DNA of 64,000 nt from Jiangella mangrovi (GTDB lineage: Bacteria; Actinomycetota; Actinomycetes; Jiangellales; Jiangellaceae). The DNA lies in assembly GCF_014204975.1 (NCBI RefSeq), contig NZ_JACHMM010000001.1, positions 7,006,037 through 7,070,036 on the forward strand. The letters run 5' to 3'. The notes beneath the pieces were generated by a model. It had not been told where the DNA came from. It ran no database searches and was given only the letters and a program-made list of their open reading frames with translations. A program made the position numbers and the translations under genes. Of the stretch, positions 53,451-63,681 are shown in pieces. The stretch's first letter is position 1; each line of letters begins with the position of its first letter.

Positions 53451-54425
53451 ATGAAGAACCGTCGTGCGGCTGCGGCCGCGCTGAGCACCGCCGCCCTGGC
53501 GGGCCTCCTCCTCACCTCCTGCGGCGATGGCGGCGACGCCACCGCGAGCGGCGGCGACGGCCCCACCGTCGCCGCGGCCTTCTATCCGCTGGCGTTCGTG
53601 ACCCAGCAGGTCGCGGGCGACCACGCCACGGTCGAGAACCTCACCCAGGCCGGCGGCGAGCCGCACGACCTCGAACTGACGGGCCGGCAGGTCGGCGAGA
53701 TCGCCGACGCCGACCTGGTCGTGTATCTGGCCGGCTTCCAGCCGTCGGTCGACGAGGCGATCGAGCAGAACGCCGAGGATCGCGCCGTCGACGTCGCGGG
53801 CCTGGTCGAGCTGCTCGACAACCCCGAGGACCACGGCGACGAGCATGCCGAGGAGGAGCACGCCGAGGACGAGGACCACGAGGGTCACGACCACGGCGAC
53901 CTCGCCGGCGACCCGCACATCTGGCTCGACCCGACCAACCTCGAGCCGATCGCTGCCGCCGTCGCCGACCGGCTGGCCGAGGCCGACCCGGACCACGCCG
54001 ACGACTACCACGCCAACGCCGACGCGCTGACCACCGAGCTCGAGGCCCTCGACCAGGAGTTCGAGGCCGGCCTGGCCCAGTGCACGCAGCGGGTGTTCGT
54101 CGTGGCGCACGAGGCGTTCGGCTACCTCGCGCACCGCTACGACCTCGAGCAGGTGGGCATCTCCGGCATCGACCCCGAGGCCGAGCCGTCGCCGGAGCGA
54201 CTGGCCGAGGTGCACGACGTCGTCCGGGCCGAGGGCGTCACCACGATCCTCTACGAGCGCCTGGTCAGCCCGGACGTCGCCGAGACGCTGGCGAACGACC
54301 TCGGCGTCGAGGCGGCCGTCCTCGACCCCATCGAGGGACTCACCGACGACACCTCCGACCAGGACTACTTCAGCCTGATGCGGGCCAACCTGGAGGCACT
54401 GCGATCCGCCAACGGGTGTTCGTGA
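53451..54425 (+). CDS. znuA: Zinc ABC transporter substrate-binding lipoprotein
   Basis: Zinc-binding lipoprotein of 324 aa. Signal about 1-25 ending LLTSC. VAAAFYPLAFVTQQVAG is the family opening, with GGEPHDLELTG giving the first His ligand. A His/Asp/Glu-rich loop (about 120-155: EHAEEEHAEDEDHEGHDHGD) and GDPHIWLDP, HEAFGYLAHRY supply the rest. ATG 53451 is chosen for a normal signal peptide; ATGs at 53442 and 53436 are in frame. Controlled by the Zur box. Confidence 0.9.
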   Translation: MKNRRAAAAALSTAALAGLLLTSCGDGGDATASGGDGPTVAAAFYPLAFVTQQVAGDHATVENLTQAGGEPHDLELTGRQVGEIADADLVVYLAGFQPSVDEAIEQNAEDRAVDVAGLVELLDNPEDHGDEHAEEEHAEDEDHEGHDHGDLAGDPHIWLDPTNLEPIAAAVADRLAEADPDHADDYHANADALTTELEALDQEFEAGLAQCTQRVFVVAHEAFGYLAHRYDLEQVGISGIDPEAEPSPERLAEVHDVVRAEGVTTILYERLVSPDVAETLANDLGVEAAVLDPIEGLTDDTSDQDYFSLMRANLEALRSANGCS

Positions 54426-54438
54426 GTACGGTGACCTC

Positions 54439-55194
54439 ATGAGAGCCGCCGTCGTCGACGTCCGCGGGCTGCGGGTCGAGCTCGACGATCGCCCGGTGCT
54501 GCACGGCGTCGACCTCCGCGTCGTCGAGGGCGAGGTCGTCACACTCCTGGGCCCCAACGGATCGGGCAAGTCCACGCTGGTGCGCTCGACGGTCGGCCTG
54601 GTGCCGGTGGCCGCCGGCGAGATCCAGCTGTTCGGGACCCCGCTCAAGTCCTTCCACGACTGGTGGCGGGTCGGCTACGTGCCCCAGCGCACGACGGCGG
54701 CCGCCGGGGTTCCGGCGACGGTGCGCGAGGTGGTCGCCGCCGGCCGGTTGGCCCGGCGCACGCTGTTCCGGCCGGCCCGCAAGGCCGACCGCGACGCCGT
54801 CGACCACGCCATCGAGCTGGTCGGGCTGGCCGAGCACGCCGGGCGCAGCGTCGCCAGCCTGTCCGGCGGGCAGCAGCAGCGGGTCCTCATCGCCCGCGCC
54901 GCCGCTTCCGAGCCTGACCTGCTGGTGCTCGACGAGCCCAACGCCGGCGTCGACCGGCGCAGCCAGGAGGCGTTCGCCCGGGCGCTACGCACGTTCGTCG
55001 CGTCGGGCCGCACGGTGCTGCTGGTGCTGCACGAGATGGGGCCGCTCGCGCCGCTGGTCGACCGCGGCGTCGCCCTCGAGTCCGGCCGCGTCGTCCACGA
55101 CGGCCCGCTGCCGACGCCGTCGATGACGCTGACCGGGGCGCCGGACCACCACGACGACCATCGCGAGGACTACGGGGCGGGCCTGTTCGGATGA
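54439..55194 (+). CDS. znuC: Zinc ABC transporter ATP-binding protein
   Basis: ATPase of 251 aa. Walker A GPNGSGKST (about 38-46), signature [15 protein letters not shown], Walker B LLVLDEPNAGVD, switch His in LLVLHEM. It follows znuA by 13 bases and overlaps znuB by ATGA (55191-55194). It powers zinc uptake. Confidence 0.92.
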   Translation: MRAAVVDVRGLRVELDDRPVLHGVDLRVVEGEVVTLLGPNGSGKSTLVRSTVGLVPVAAGEIQLFGTPLKSFHDWWRVGYVPQRTTAAAGVPATVREVVAAGRLARRTLFRPARKADRDAVDHAIELVGLAEHAGRSVASLSGGQQQRVLIARAAASEPDLLVLDEPNAGVDRRSQEAFARALRTFVASGRTVLLVLHEMGPLAPLVDRGVALESGRVVHDGPLPTPSMTLTGAPDHHDDHREDYGAGLFG

Positions 55195-56180
55195 GCTTCC
55201 TCGACTACGACTTCATGCAGCGGGCGCTGATCGCCGCCGTCCTCACCGGGCTGGCCGCGCCCGCCGTCGGCACCTACCTGGTGCAGCGGCGGCTGGCGCT
55301 CATGGGCGACGGGCTCGGGCACGTCGCGCTGACCGGTGTCGCCGTCGGCCTGCTGACCGGCTGGGCGCCGGTGTGGACGTCGGTGGCGGTCGCCGTGCTC
55401 GGCGCGCTGGCCATCGACGCCGTCCGCGCCAAGGGCCGGGCGTCGGCCGACGTCGCGCTGGCCATGCTGTTCTACGGCGGCATCGCGGGCGGCGTGCTGA
55501 TCACCGGGCTGGCCGGCAGCACGGCGGCAACGCTCAACACGTACCTGTTCGGCTCCATCACGACGGTGTCCTCTGACGACCTGTGGGTGGTCGCCGTCCT
55601 GGCGGTCGTGGTCATCGCGCTGGGCGTGGGCCTGGCGCCGCAGCTCTTCGCCGTCTGCCAGGACGAGGAGTTCGCCCGGGTCAGCGGCCTGCCGGTGCGG
55701 CTGTACAGCATGCTGATCGCCGTCATGGCCGCGGTGACGGTCACCGTCGCCATGCGCACGGTCGGGCTGCTGCTGGTCAGCGCGCTCATGGTGGTGCCGG
55801 TCGCGACGGCGCAGCAGCTCACCCGCAGCTTCCGGACCACGTTCGCGCTGGCCATGGCGCTCGGCGTGGTGCCGTCGCTGGGCGGCGTGGTCTTCTCGTA
55901 CTACGTCGACGTCGCGCCGGGCGCGAGCATCGTGGTCGCGTCGCTGTGCGGGTTCGTGCTGGCCTGGCCGCTGGGCTCGCTGCTGCGGCGACGGCGCAAC
56001 GCCCGTTCCGTCAACGGCGAGGACCCGCGGGTCACCGGGGCGCACGTGCCCACCGAGCAGCACCCGCACCAGCACGACGACGAGTGCGGCCACCCCAAGG
56101 TCGAGCACGGCGACCACTCCGACTACCTGCACGACGGCCACCTCCACGCCGCGCACGGACGCCACTACGACGAGCACTGA
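55191..56180 (+). CDS. znuB: Zinc ABC transporter permease with His-rich tail
   Basis: ABC-3 family permease of 329 aa with about eight helices. It has LMGDGLGHVALTGVAVGLLT and ALMVVPVATAQQLTRSF motifs. After the last helix (about 270) a cytoplasmic tail of about 55 residues holds roughly 14 His (QHPHQHDDECGHP, EHGDHSDYLHDGHLHAAH-like), longer than in the usual family. It may hold zinc on the inside. It is last in the znu operon. Confidence 0.9.
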   Translation: MSFLDYDFMQRALIAAVLTGLAAPAVGTYLVQRRLALMGDGLGHVALTGVAVGLLTGWAPVWTSVAVAVLGALAIDAVRAKGRASADVALAMLFYGGIAGGVLITGLAGSTAATLNTYLFGSITTVSSDDLWVVAVLAVVVIALGVGLAPQLFAVCQDEEFARVSGLPVRLYSMLIAVMAAVTVTVAMRTVGLLLVSALMVVPVATAQQLTRSFRTTFALAMALGVVPSLGGVVFSYYVDVAPGASIVVASLCGFVLAWPLGSLLRRRRNARSVNGEDPRVTGAHVPTEQHPHQHDDECGHPKVEHGDHSDYLHDGHLHAAHGRHYDEH

Positions 56181-56217
56181 CCCGTCATTGTCGGTGCCAT
56201 GCCGCAGAATGGGCCGA

Positions 56218-57474
56218 GTGAACGGGGTGAGTACGGCAGGCGTCGAAGACCTCCTGCGCGAGCAGGCGCCACAGGTGCTGGGTGCGCTGGTGCGGCGGTA
56301 CGGGCATTTCGACGCCGCCGAGGACGCCGTCCAGGACGCTCTGCTCGCCGCCGCCGTCCAGTGGCCCGACGCCGGCGTCCCCGACAACCCACGCGCGTGG
56401 CTCATCACCGTCGCGTCGCGGCGGCTCACCGACCAGCTGCGCAGCGAGTCCGCAAGGCGCCGGCGCGAGGAGTCGGCGGCCGCGCTCACGCCGTCGGCCG
56501 ACCAGTTCACCGCGCCGCCCGCCGACGAGGCGCCGGCCGACTCCGACGACACCCTGACGCTGCTGTTCATGTGCTGCCATCCGTCGTTGTCGGCGCCGTC
56601 GCAGGTGGCGCTCACGCTGCGCGCCGTCGGCGGCCTCACCACCACGCAGATCGCGCGGGCGTTCATGGTGCCCGAGGCGACCATGGGTCAGCGCATCAGC
56701 CGGGCCAAGCAGAGCATCAAGACCGCCGGCGCCCGGTTCGACCTCCCGCCCGAAGAGGACCGCGCCGACCGCCTGCGCACCGTCCTGCACGTGCTGTACC
56801 TGATCTTCAACGAGGGCTACACCGCCACGTCCGGCGCCGACCTGCAGCACGTCGAGCTCGCCGCCGAGGCGATCCGGCTGACCCGCCAGGTGCACCGGCT
56901 GCTGCCCGACGACGGCGAGGTCACCGGGCTGCTGGCGCTCATGCTGCTCACCGACGCGCGCCGGCCGGCCCGCACCCGCCCCGACGGCAGCCTGGTGCCG
57001 CTGGCCGAGCAGGACCGCGGTCTCTGGTCGGCCAAGGCCGTCGACGAGGGCGTGGCGCTGGTCACCGCCGCCCTCCAGACCGGCGACGTCGGGCCGTACC
57101 AGGTGCAGGCCGCCATCGCCGCGGTGCACGACGAGGCGCCCACGGCCGACGACACCGACTGGCCGCAGATCCTGGCGCTGTACGAGGTGCTCGAGCGCAT
57201 CGCGCCCAACCCCATGGTCACGCTCAACCACGCCGTCGCCGTCGCCATGGTCCACGGGCCGCGGGCCGGGCTCGACCTCCTCGCGACGCTGGCCGACGAC
57301 ACCCGCCTGGCCGAGCACCACCGGCTCGAGGCCGTGCGCGCACACCTGCTCGAGATGGCCGGCGACACGTCCGCCGCGCGCGACGCGTACCGCCTCGCCG
57401 CACAGCGCACCACGAGCCTTCCGGAACAGCGCTACCTCGAGGGCAAGGCGGCCCGGCTCACCTCCGCGGAATGA
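56218..57474 (+). CDS. ECF42-type RNA polymerase sigma factor
   Basis: Sigma-70-family protein of 418 aa with an extended C-terminal domain (DUF6596) typical of group ECF42. Region 2: VLGALVRRYGHFDAAEDAVQ; region 4: GLTTTQIARAFMVPEATMGQ then RISRAKQSIK. The long C-terminal helical/TPR-like part (about 195-418) includes YLIFNEGYTATSGADLQ. These factors usually sit beside a YCII/DGPF-domain gene; none is seen here. GTG 56218 is one choice; ATG 56209 and GTG 56227 are possible. Confidence 0.85.
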   Translation: MNGVSTAGVEDLLREQAPQVLGALVRRYGHFDAAEDAVQDALLAAAVQWPDAGVPDNPRAWLITVASRRLTDQLRSESARRRREESAAALTPSADQFTAPPADEAPADSDDTLTLLFMCCHPSLSAPSQVALTLRAVGGLTTTQIARAFMVPEATMGQRISRAKQSIKTAGARFDLPPEEDRADRLRTVLHVLYLIFNEGYTATSGADLQHVELAAEAIRLTRQVHRLLPDDGEVTGLLALMLLTDARRPARTRPDGSLVPLAEQDRGLWSAKAVDEGVALVTAALQTGDVGPYQVQAAIAAVHDEAPTADDTDWPQILALYEVLERIAPNPMVTLNHAVAVAMVHGPRAGLDLLATLADDTRLAEHHRLEAVRAHLLEMAGDTSAARDAYRLAAQRTTSLPEQRYLEGKAARLTSAE

Positions 57475-57503
57475 TCACTGTCGACTGTGCACCTGGTCAT
57501 GAT

Positions 57504-57794
57504 CTAGGAATTGCGATGATCACTCACTTCGAACGATTCATCCCAGCCCATGACGAATGCGCCCAACAACCGCGCGAACCTCCCGTCGTCGCCGTTGGGC
57601 CGGTCGGCCGGCCTGGGCCGCCACTCGGCCATTGCTTCGTCAACAACGTCGACAACGCGATACAGAGCGCGCCGAGTCCACATAATCTGGTCAGAGGAAT
57701 GCCGCGGTTGCCGGCGAGAATGTGCCCGCTGAAGCGCTATCATGGCGCGTTCAATCGTGGCGAGTGAGTCATTCTCCGGTGCGCCCGCAGGCAT
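57504..57794 (-). CDS. Possible MarR-like fragment
   Basis: Reading frame of 96 aa with a protein-like composition: ENDSLATIERAMIALQRAHS and RALYRVVDVVDEAMAEW resemble the start of MarR regulators, but the DNA-binding part is absent and the end (GWDESFEVSDHRNS) is unrelated. ATG 57794 has no ribosome site and lies 27 bases from the divergent MarR gene. It may be a decayed regulator or a chance frame. The rest of the 57475-57821 gap shows nothing. Confidence 0.35.
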   Translation of the reverse strand: MPAGAPENDSLATIERAMIALQRAHSRRQPRHSSDQIMWTRRALYRVVDVVDEAMAEWRPRPADRPNGDDGRFARLLGAFVMGWDESFEVSDHRNS

Positions 57795-57821
57795 GAGTCG
57801 TCGGTGCTCAGAGGAGCTGTC

Positions 57822-58280
57822 ATGAACGGGTCGAGGGGGGCCGCGGACCGGCACCCGATCGGGTACTGGCTCAAGCTGGTCGATCGGCTGATCGACCAGT
57901 CGTTCGACGCCGTCCTGGGCAGCGCCGCCGTCACGCCCCGCCACTGGCAGATCCTCAACCTGCTCGAGGACGGCCCGGCCAGCTACGCGCAGATCGACGA
58001 CGAAGCCGCGCTGTACCTCGCGCCGCACATGCCCACCGTCCGCCCCGTCGTCGACGACCTCTGCAGCCGCGGCTGGGCCGCACCCATCGGGCCCGACCGC
58101 GTGGCGCTCACCGAGACCGGCGTCAAGGCGCTGAACGACATCCAGGCGCGGGTCGCTGCCGACCGGCAGCGGGTCACCGAGGGCATCACCGAGGACGAGT
58201 ACCGCGCCACCGTCGAGGTGCTCGCCCGCATGGCGACGAATCTCGGCTGGCGCGAAGAGCGCGACATGGGCCCGGTCTGA
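57822..58280 (+). CDS. MarR-family transcriptional regulator
   Basis: Winged-helix regulator of 152 aa: IGYWLKLVDRLIDQSFDAVL, TPRHWQILNLLEDG, LTETGVKALNDIQARV. Reads as a normal MarR dimer with wing near 85-95. GAGGAG precedes the ATG at good spacing. It is divergent from a MarR-like fragment. Its target is unknown; it could recognise the GTTGANNNNTCAAC sites, but these are far away. Confidence 0.8.
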   Translation: MNGSRGAADRHPIGYWLKLVDRLIDQSFDAVLGSAAVTPRHWQILNLLEDGPASYAQIDDEAALYLAPHMPTVRPVVDDLCSRGWAAPIGPDRVALTETGVKALNDIQARVAADRQRVTEGITEDEYRATVEVLARMATNLGWREERDMGPV

Positions 58281-58316
58281 CCCGCCTTGGGGCGGGATTC
58301 AGGGGATGCCGTCCCC
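58281..58316. terminator. Terminator region between converging MarR and uppS genes
   Basis: CCCGCCTTGGGGCGGG (58281-58296) is a six-base hairpin just after the MarR stop. GGGGATGCCGTCCCC is a second stem nearby. Together they could stop transcription from both sides. Confidence 0.5.
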
Positions 58317-58324
58317 GCCCACCA

Positions 58325-59116
58325 TCACACAGCCGGCGCGGTGGGGTCGGCGCCCCCATAGCGGCGGTCGCGCCGGGCGTAGATCTCGATGGCTTCCCAG
58401 AGCCGGCGCCGGTCGAAGTCGGGCCAGAGGGTGTCGAGGAAGACCATTTCTGCGTACGCCGACTGCCAGAGCATGAAGTTCGAGGTGCGCTGCTCCCCCG
58501 ACGGCCGGACGAACAGGTCGACGTCGGGGAGGTCGGGGTTGTAGAGGTAGCGCCCGAGGGTCCGCTCGTTCACCTTGTCAGGCTTGACGCGGCCGGCGGC
58601 GACGTCGGCGGCCAGCGCCGCCGCGGCGTCGCCGAGCTCGGCCCGGCCGCCGTAGTTGACGCAGAACTGCAGCGTGATGACGTCGTTGTCGCTGGTGCGC
58701 CGCTCGGCGTCCTGGAGCTCGCTGATCACGCTCTTCCAGAGCCGCGGGCGGCGGCCGGCCCAGCGGATGCGCACGCCGAGCGCGTCGAGCTCGTCGCGGC
58801 GGCGGTGGATGACGGTGCGGTTGAAGCCCATGAGGAAGCGCACCTCCTCGGGCGAGCGGCGCCAGTTCTCCGTCGAGAACGCGTACACCGACAGGCAGCG
58901 CACGCCGATCTCGATGGCACCGTGGATGACGTCGAGCAGCACGGCCTCGCCGGCCTCGTGGCCCTTGGTGCGCGGCAGCCCGCGGGAGTTGGCCCAGCGG
59001 CCGTTGCCGTCCATGACCAGCGCGACGTGCGCCGGCACGAGGTCCGGCGGAATGGGCGGCGGGACGGCTCCCGAGGGGTGCGGCGTCGGGGGCGTGTACG
59101 TGCGCTTCGTCTTCAC
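58325..59116 (-). CDS. uppS: Isoprenyl (undecaprenyl/decaprenyl) diphosphate synthase
   Basis: Cis-prenyltransferase of 263 aa that makes the lipid carrier for cell wall synthesis. [20 protein letters not shown] carries the catalytic Asp; [20 protein letters not shown] and the C-terminal [20 protein letters not shown] are family motifs. GTG 59116 is the start, 10 bases downstream of the recO stop. Usual actinobacterial order recO-uppS. Confidence 0.93.
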   Translation of the reverse strand: MKTKRTYTPPTPHPSGAVPPPIPPDLVPAHVALVMDGNGRWANSRGLPRTKGHEAGEAVLLDVIHGAIEIGVRCLSVYAFSTENWRRSPEEVRFLMGFNRTVIHRRRDELDALGVRIRWAGRRPRLWKSVISELQDAERRTSDNDVITLQFCVNYGGRAELGDAAAALAADVAAGRVKPDKVNERTLGRYLYNPDLPDVDLFVRPSGEQRTSNFMLWQSAYAEMVFLDTLWPDFDRRRLWEAIEIYARRDRRYGGADPTAPAV

Positions 59117-59126
59117 CGTTCGGGCG

Positions 59127-59855
59127 TCACCGTTCCACCAGGCCGAGCGAGCGGAGCCCGCGTTCGAGGTGCCACTGCAGGAACGCCGCGGTGATGCCGC
59201 TGGCCTCGCGGCGGGTGCGCGGCTGGCTGGAGTCGGCCGCGGGCCAGTCGCCGCTGAGCAGCGCCGCCAGCAGGGCGACGGTGTCGGCCGACGGCGCCAC
59301 CGTGCCGGACGGGCGGCACGACCCGCACACCATGCCGCCGGCCTGGACCGAGAACAGCCGGTGCGGCCCGTGCGCGTCGCAGCGAGCGCAGTCGGCGAAG
59401 CTCGGCGCGAACCCGGCGACCGACAGCCCCCGCAGCAGGTAGGCGTCGAGGACCAGGCCGGGGTCGTGCGCGGCGCCGGCGAGCGTGCGCAGCGCACCCA
59501 CGAGCAGCAGGTACTGCTGGACGGCCGGCTCGCGTTCCTCGGCGGTGAGCCGCTCGGCGGTCTCGAGCATGGCGGTGCCGGCGGTGTAGCGCCCGTAGTC
59601 GTCGGTGATGCTCATGCCGTACGGCGCGATGGTCTCGGCCTGCGTGACGATGTCGAGCGTGCGGCCCGTGGCGAACTGGCAGTCGACGTGCATGAACGGC
59701 TCGAGCCGCGCACCGAACCGGCTGGTGGTGCGCCGCACCCCCTTGCCGACGGCCCGGACGCGGCCGTTGTTCCTGGTGAGCAGCGTGACGATGCGGTCGG
59801 CCTCGCCCAGCTTCTGGGTGCGCAGCACGACCCCTTCGTCACGGTAGAGGCTCAC
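59127..59855 (-). CDS. recO: DNA repair protein RecO
   Basis: Recombination mediator of 242 aa. N-terminal OB fold: [20 protein letters not shown] then [15 protein letters not shown]. Zinc finger CARC (about 155-158) and CGSC about 20 residues later. It loads RecA with RecR in gap repair. GTG 59855 is the start. It is followed directly by uppS. Confidence 0.92.
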   Translation of the reverse strand: MSLYRDEGVVLRTQKLGEADRIVTLLTRNNGRVRAVGKGVRRTTSRFGARLEPFMHVDCQFATGRTLDIVTQAETIAPYGMSITDDYGRYTAGTAMLETAERLTAEEREPAVQQYLLLVGALRTLAGAAHDPGLVLDAYLLRGLSVAGFAPSFADCARCDAHGPHRLFSVQAGGMVCGSCRPSGTVAPSADTVALLAALLSGDWPAADSSQPRTRREASGITAAFLQWHLERGLRSLGLVER

Positions 59856-60016
59856 CTGTCCAGGGTAGCCGTAGCGTGGCGACTCCCCTGCTCCCGACGC
59901 ACGGGTTCACGCCGGGGACCTCGGCGCGGCGCCCGCTGACAGCAGCGCCACACCGGCCGCCCGGGCCGCCGTCGTCGATTCCGCCGGCCGACCGGCGCGG
60001 TTCTGGACCCCGCGCC

Positions 60017-60060
60017 CGTGTAGACGCTGAGAACAAGCAGTTGGCCTCAGCGTCTACACG
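60017..60060. terminator. 15-bp perfect hairpin between dacB and recO
   Basis: CGTGTAGACGCTGAG (60017-60031) pairs perfectly with 60046-60060 around a 14-base loop. It is about 85 bases after the dacB stop and likely ends or separates that unit. The remaining intergenic sequence (59856-60144) shows no gene. Confidence 0.65.
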
Positions 60061-60144
60061 TCGGGCAGGGACATCGACGCCAAACCCCGACACGCCGGCG
60101 CCATGCGCGTCGCCGTGTGGGTCACTCGCGCCAGGATCGTCATG

Positions 60145-61722
60145 TCAGCAGGCCTTGACCCAAGAGCACTCGACGTCGTCGGGGAGGTCGACGGCGGGGA
60201 TGCGGGTGCGGGTGGCGGCCGCCGCGCCGTCCTCGGTGTGGGTCGCGAGGCGGACGGCGATCGCGTCCTCCAGATCGCTCGGCTTGCCGCTCAGGTAGTC
60301 GTTGAGGACCACCGAGAAGACCAGCCGCCGGCCGTCGGCGTCGTCGACATAGCCCGACAGCGACGAGGCGCCGGTCAGCGAGCCGGTCTTGGCGTGCACG
60401 TTGCCGGCGGCCGGGGTGCCGGCCATCCGCGAGCGCAGCGTGCCGCCGACCATGCGGTCCGAGACGCCGGCGATCGGCAGCGCCTCGTGCCAGAAGTCGA
60501 ACCAGGGCCGGTCCTGCGCGGCGACCAGCAGGTCGGCCAGCTCGGCCGCGGGGACGAGGTTGCGCCGCGACAGCCCGGAGCCGTCCCGGTTCGCGACGGT
60601 GGCGGTGTCGACGCCGTAGCCGGGCAGCTCGGCGCGCAGGACCGCCAGCCCGGCCGCCCAGGTGCCGGCGCCGGAGACCTCACGGCCCATCGCCTTGATC
60701 AGCACCTCGGCGTGGCCGTTGTTGCTGAGCTTGAGGAACGGGACCAGCAGCTCGCTCAGCGGCATCGACTCGTGCTCGGCGACGACGGTGGCGCCGGACG
60801 GGGTGACGCCGCGGCCGGTCCCGCCGGTGACCCGCACGCCCGCGGCGGCCAGCGCCTTGACGAACACGTCGGCGGCGTAGTCGGTGGGCTCCTCGACGCT
60901 GGCCCACTCGCTCGCACCGCTGCCGCCGGCCGCGACGGTGCCGGAGACGACGATGCGGTCGCTGCCGTGCTCGCGCTCGACGGAGACGTCGGTGGCGGTG
61001 CCCGTGGTCGCCTCGTTCACGATGGTGACGGCGTCGGTGTCCGGGGTGAGGGTGACGACGGCGTCAGCCCCGGCCGAGGCGCTCGGATCGACGTTCACGA
61101 TGACGGTGCCCGCGTCGTAGTCGGTGTCCGGCGCGACGGTGAGCGCCGACACCGGCGCGGCGTAGTAGTACGGCTCGTCGTCCCAGGCCCAGTCGTTGCC
61201 GAGGCGCTGGTCGTCGAACCAGGTGTCGTCGGCCAGCACCCGCCCGGAGACCACGCGGACGCCGTCGTCGGCCAGCTGCGTCGCCAGCTCGGCGTAGTCC
61301 GCCGCCAGCAGGGTCGGGTCGCCGGTGCCGTGCAGGTAGAGGTCGCCGCGCAGCACCGGGCCGGTGCGCCCGGCCGTCGTCGCGACGGTGGTCGCGAACG
61401 TGTGGTCCGGGCCCAGCACGTCCAGCGCGACGGCCGAGGTCAGCAGCTTCTCGTTCGAGGCCGGCATCAGCCGCTGGTCGCCGTCGTGCTCGTAGAGCGT
61501 CTCGCCGGTCGCGGCGTCGCGCACGACGACGGACGCCTGACCGCCGTCCAGCCGCGGGTTCGCGAGGAGCGCGTCGAGGTCGGCGGTCAGGGCGTCGTCG
61601 GCCGCGACCGCGGCCGGGTCCGCAGCCGGCTCCGCCGCCAGCAGGTGGGAGGCGACGTTCCCCGTCACGACCAGCGCGGTGGCGCCGGCCGAGACGGCCA
61701 GGGTGCGGGTCCAGGTGGCCAT
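60145..61722 (-). CDS. dacB: D-alanyl-D-alanine carboxypeptidase/endopeptidase (PBP4 type)
   Basis: Penicillin-binding protein of 525 aa (peptidase S13) with an N-terminal signal/anchor (about 8-30). SxxK is Ser89-Asn-Glu-Lys92 in MPASNEKLL, SxN is in LKLSNNGHAEV and KTG in HAKTGSLTG. It trims or cuts peptidoglycan cross-links outside the membrane. AGGAG precedes the ATG. A DasR-like box is 33 bases upstream, suggesting control by amino-sugar status. Confidence 0.92.
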   Translation of the reverse strand: MATWTRTLAVSAGATALVVTGNVASHLLAAEPAADPAAVAADDALTADLDALLANPRLDGGQASVVVRDAATGETLYEHDGDQRLMPASNEKLLTSAVALDVLGPDHTFATTVATTAGRTGPVLRGDLYLHGTGDPTLLAADYAELATQLADDGVRVVSGRVLADDTWFDDQRLGNDWAWDDEPYYYAAPVSALTVAPDTDYDAGTVIVNVDPSASAGADAVVTLTPDTDAVTIVNEATTGTATDVSVEREHGSDRIVVSGTVAAGGSGASEWASVEEPTDYAADVFVKALAAAGVRVTGGTGRGVTPSGATVVAEHESMPLSELLVPFLKLSNNGHAEVLIKAMGREVSGAGTWAAGLAVLRAELPGYGVDTATVANRDGSGLSRRNLVPAAELADLLVAAQDRPWFDFWHEALPIAGVSDRMVGGTLRSRMAGTPAAGNVHAKTGSLTGASSLSGYVDDADGRRLVFSVVLNDYLSGKPSDLEDAIAVRLATHTEDGAAAATRTRIPAVDLPDDVECSWVKAC

Positions 61723-61755
61723 CGTGGGGCTCCTCTTGGTCGGGAGCCGACACGA

Positions 61756-61767
61756 TGGTCTATACCA
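61756..61767. promoter_or_regulatory. DasR/GntR-like box, TGGTCTATACCA
   Basis: Differs from the DasR core TGGTCTAGACCA at one base and extends to a palindrome ATGGTCTATACCAT. On the minus strand TTGACA lies nine bases upstream. It is the promoter region of dacB. Confidence 0.55.
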
Positions 61768-61776
61768 TTGGGACTG

Positions 61777-63659
<1,883 letters not shown>

Positions 63660-63667
63660 GAGACGAG

Positions 63668-63673
63668 ACTCTA
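63668..63673 (-). promoter_or_regulatory. Possible -10 element of leuA
   Basis: TAGAGT on the minus strand, eight bases before the leader GTG. It lies in the short gap after era. No convincing -35 was found. Confidence 0.35.
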
Positions 63674-63681
63674 GCACCCGC

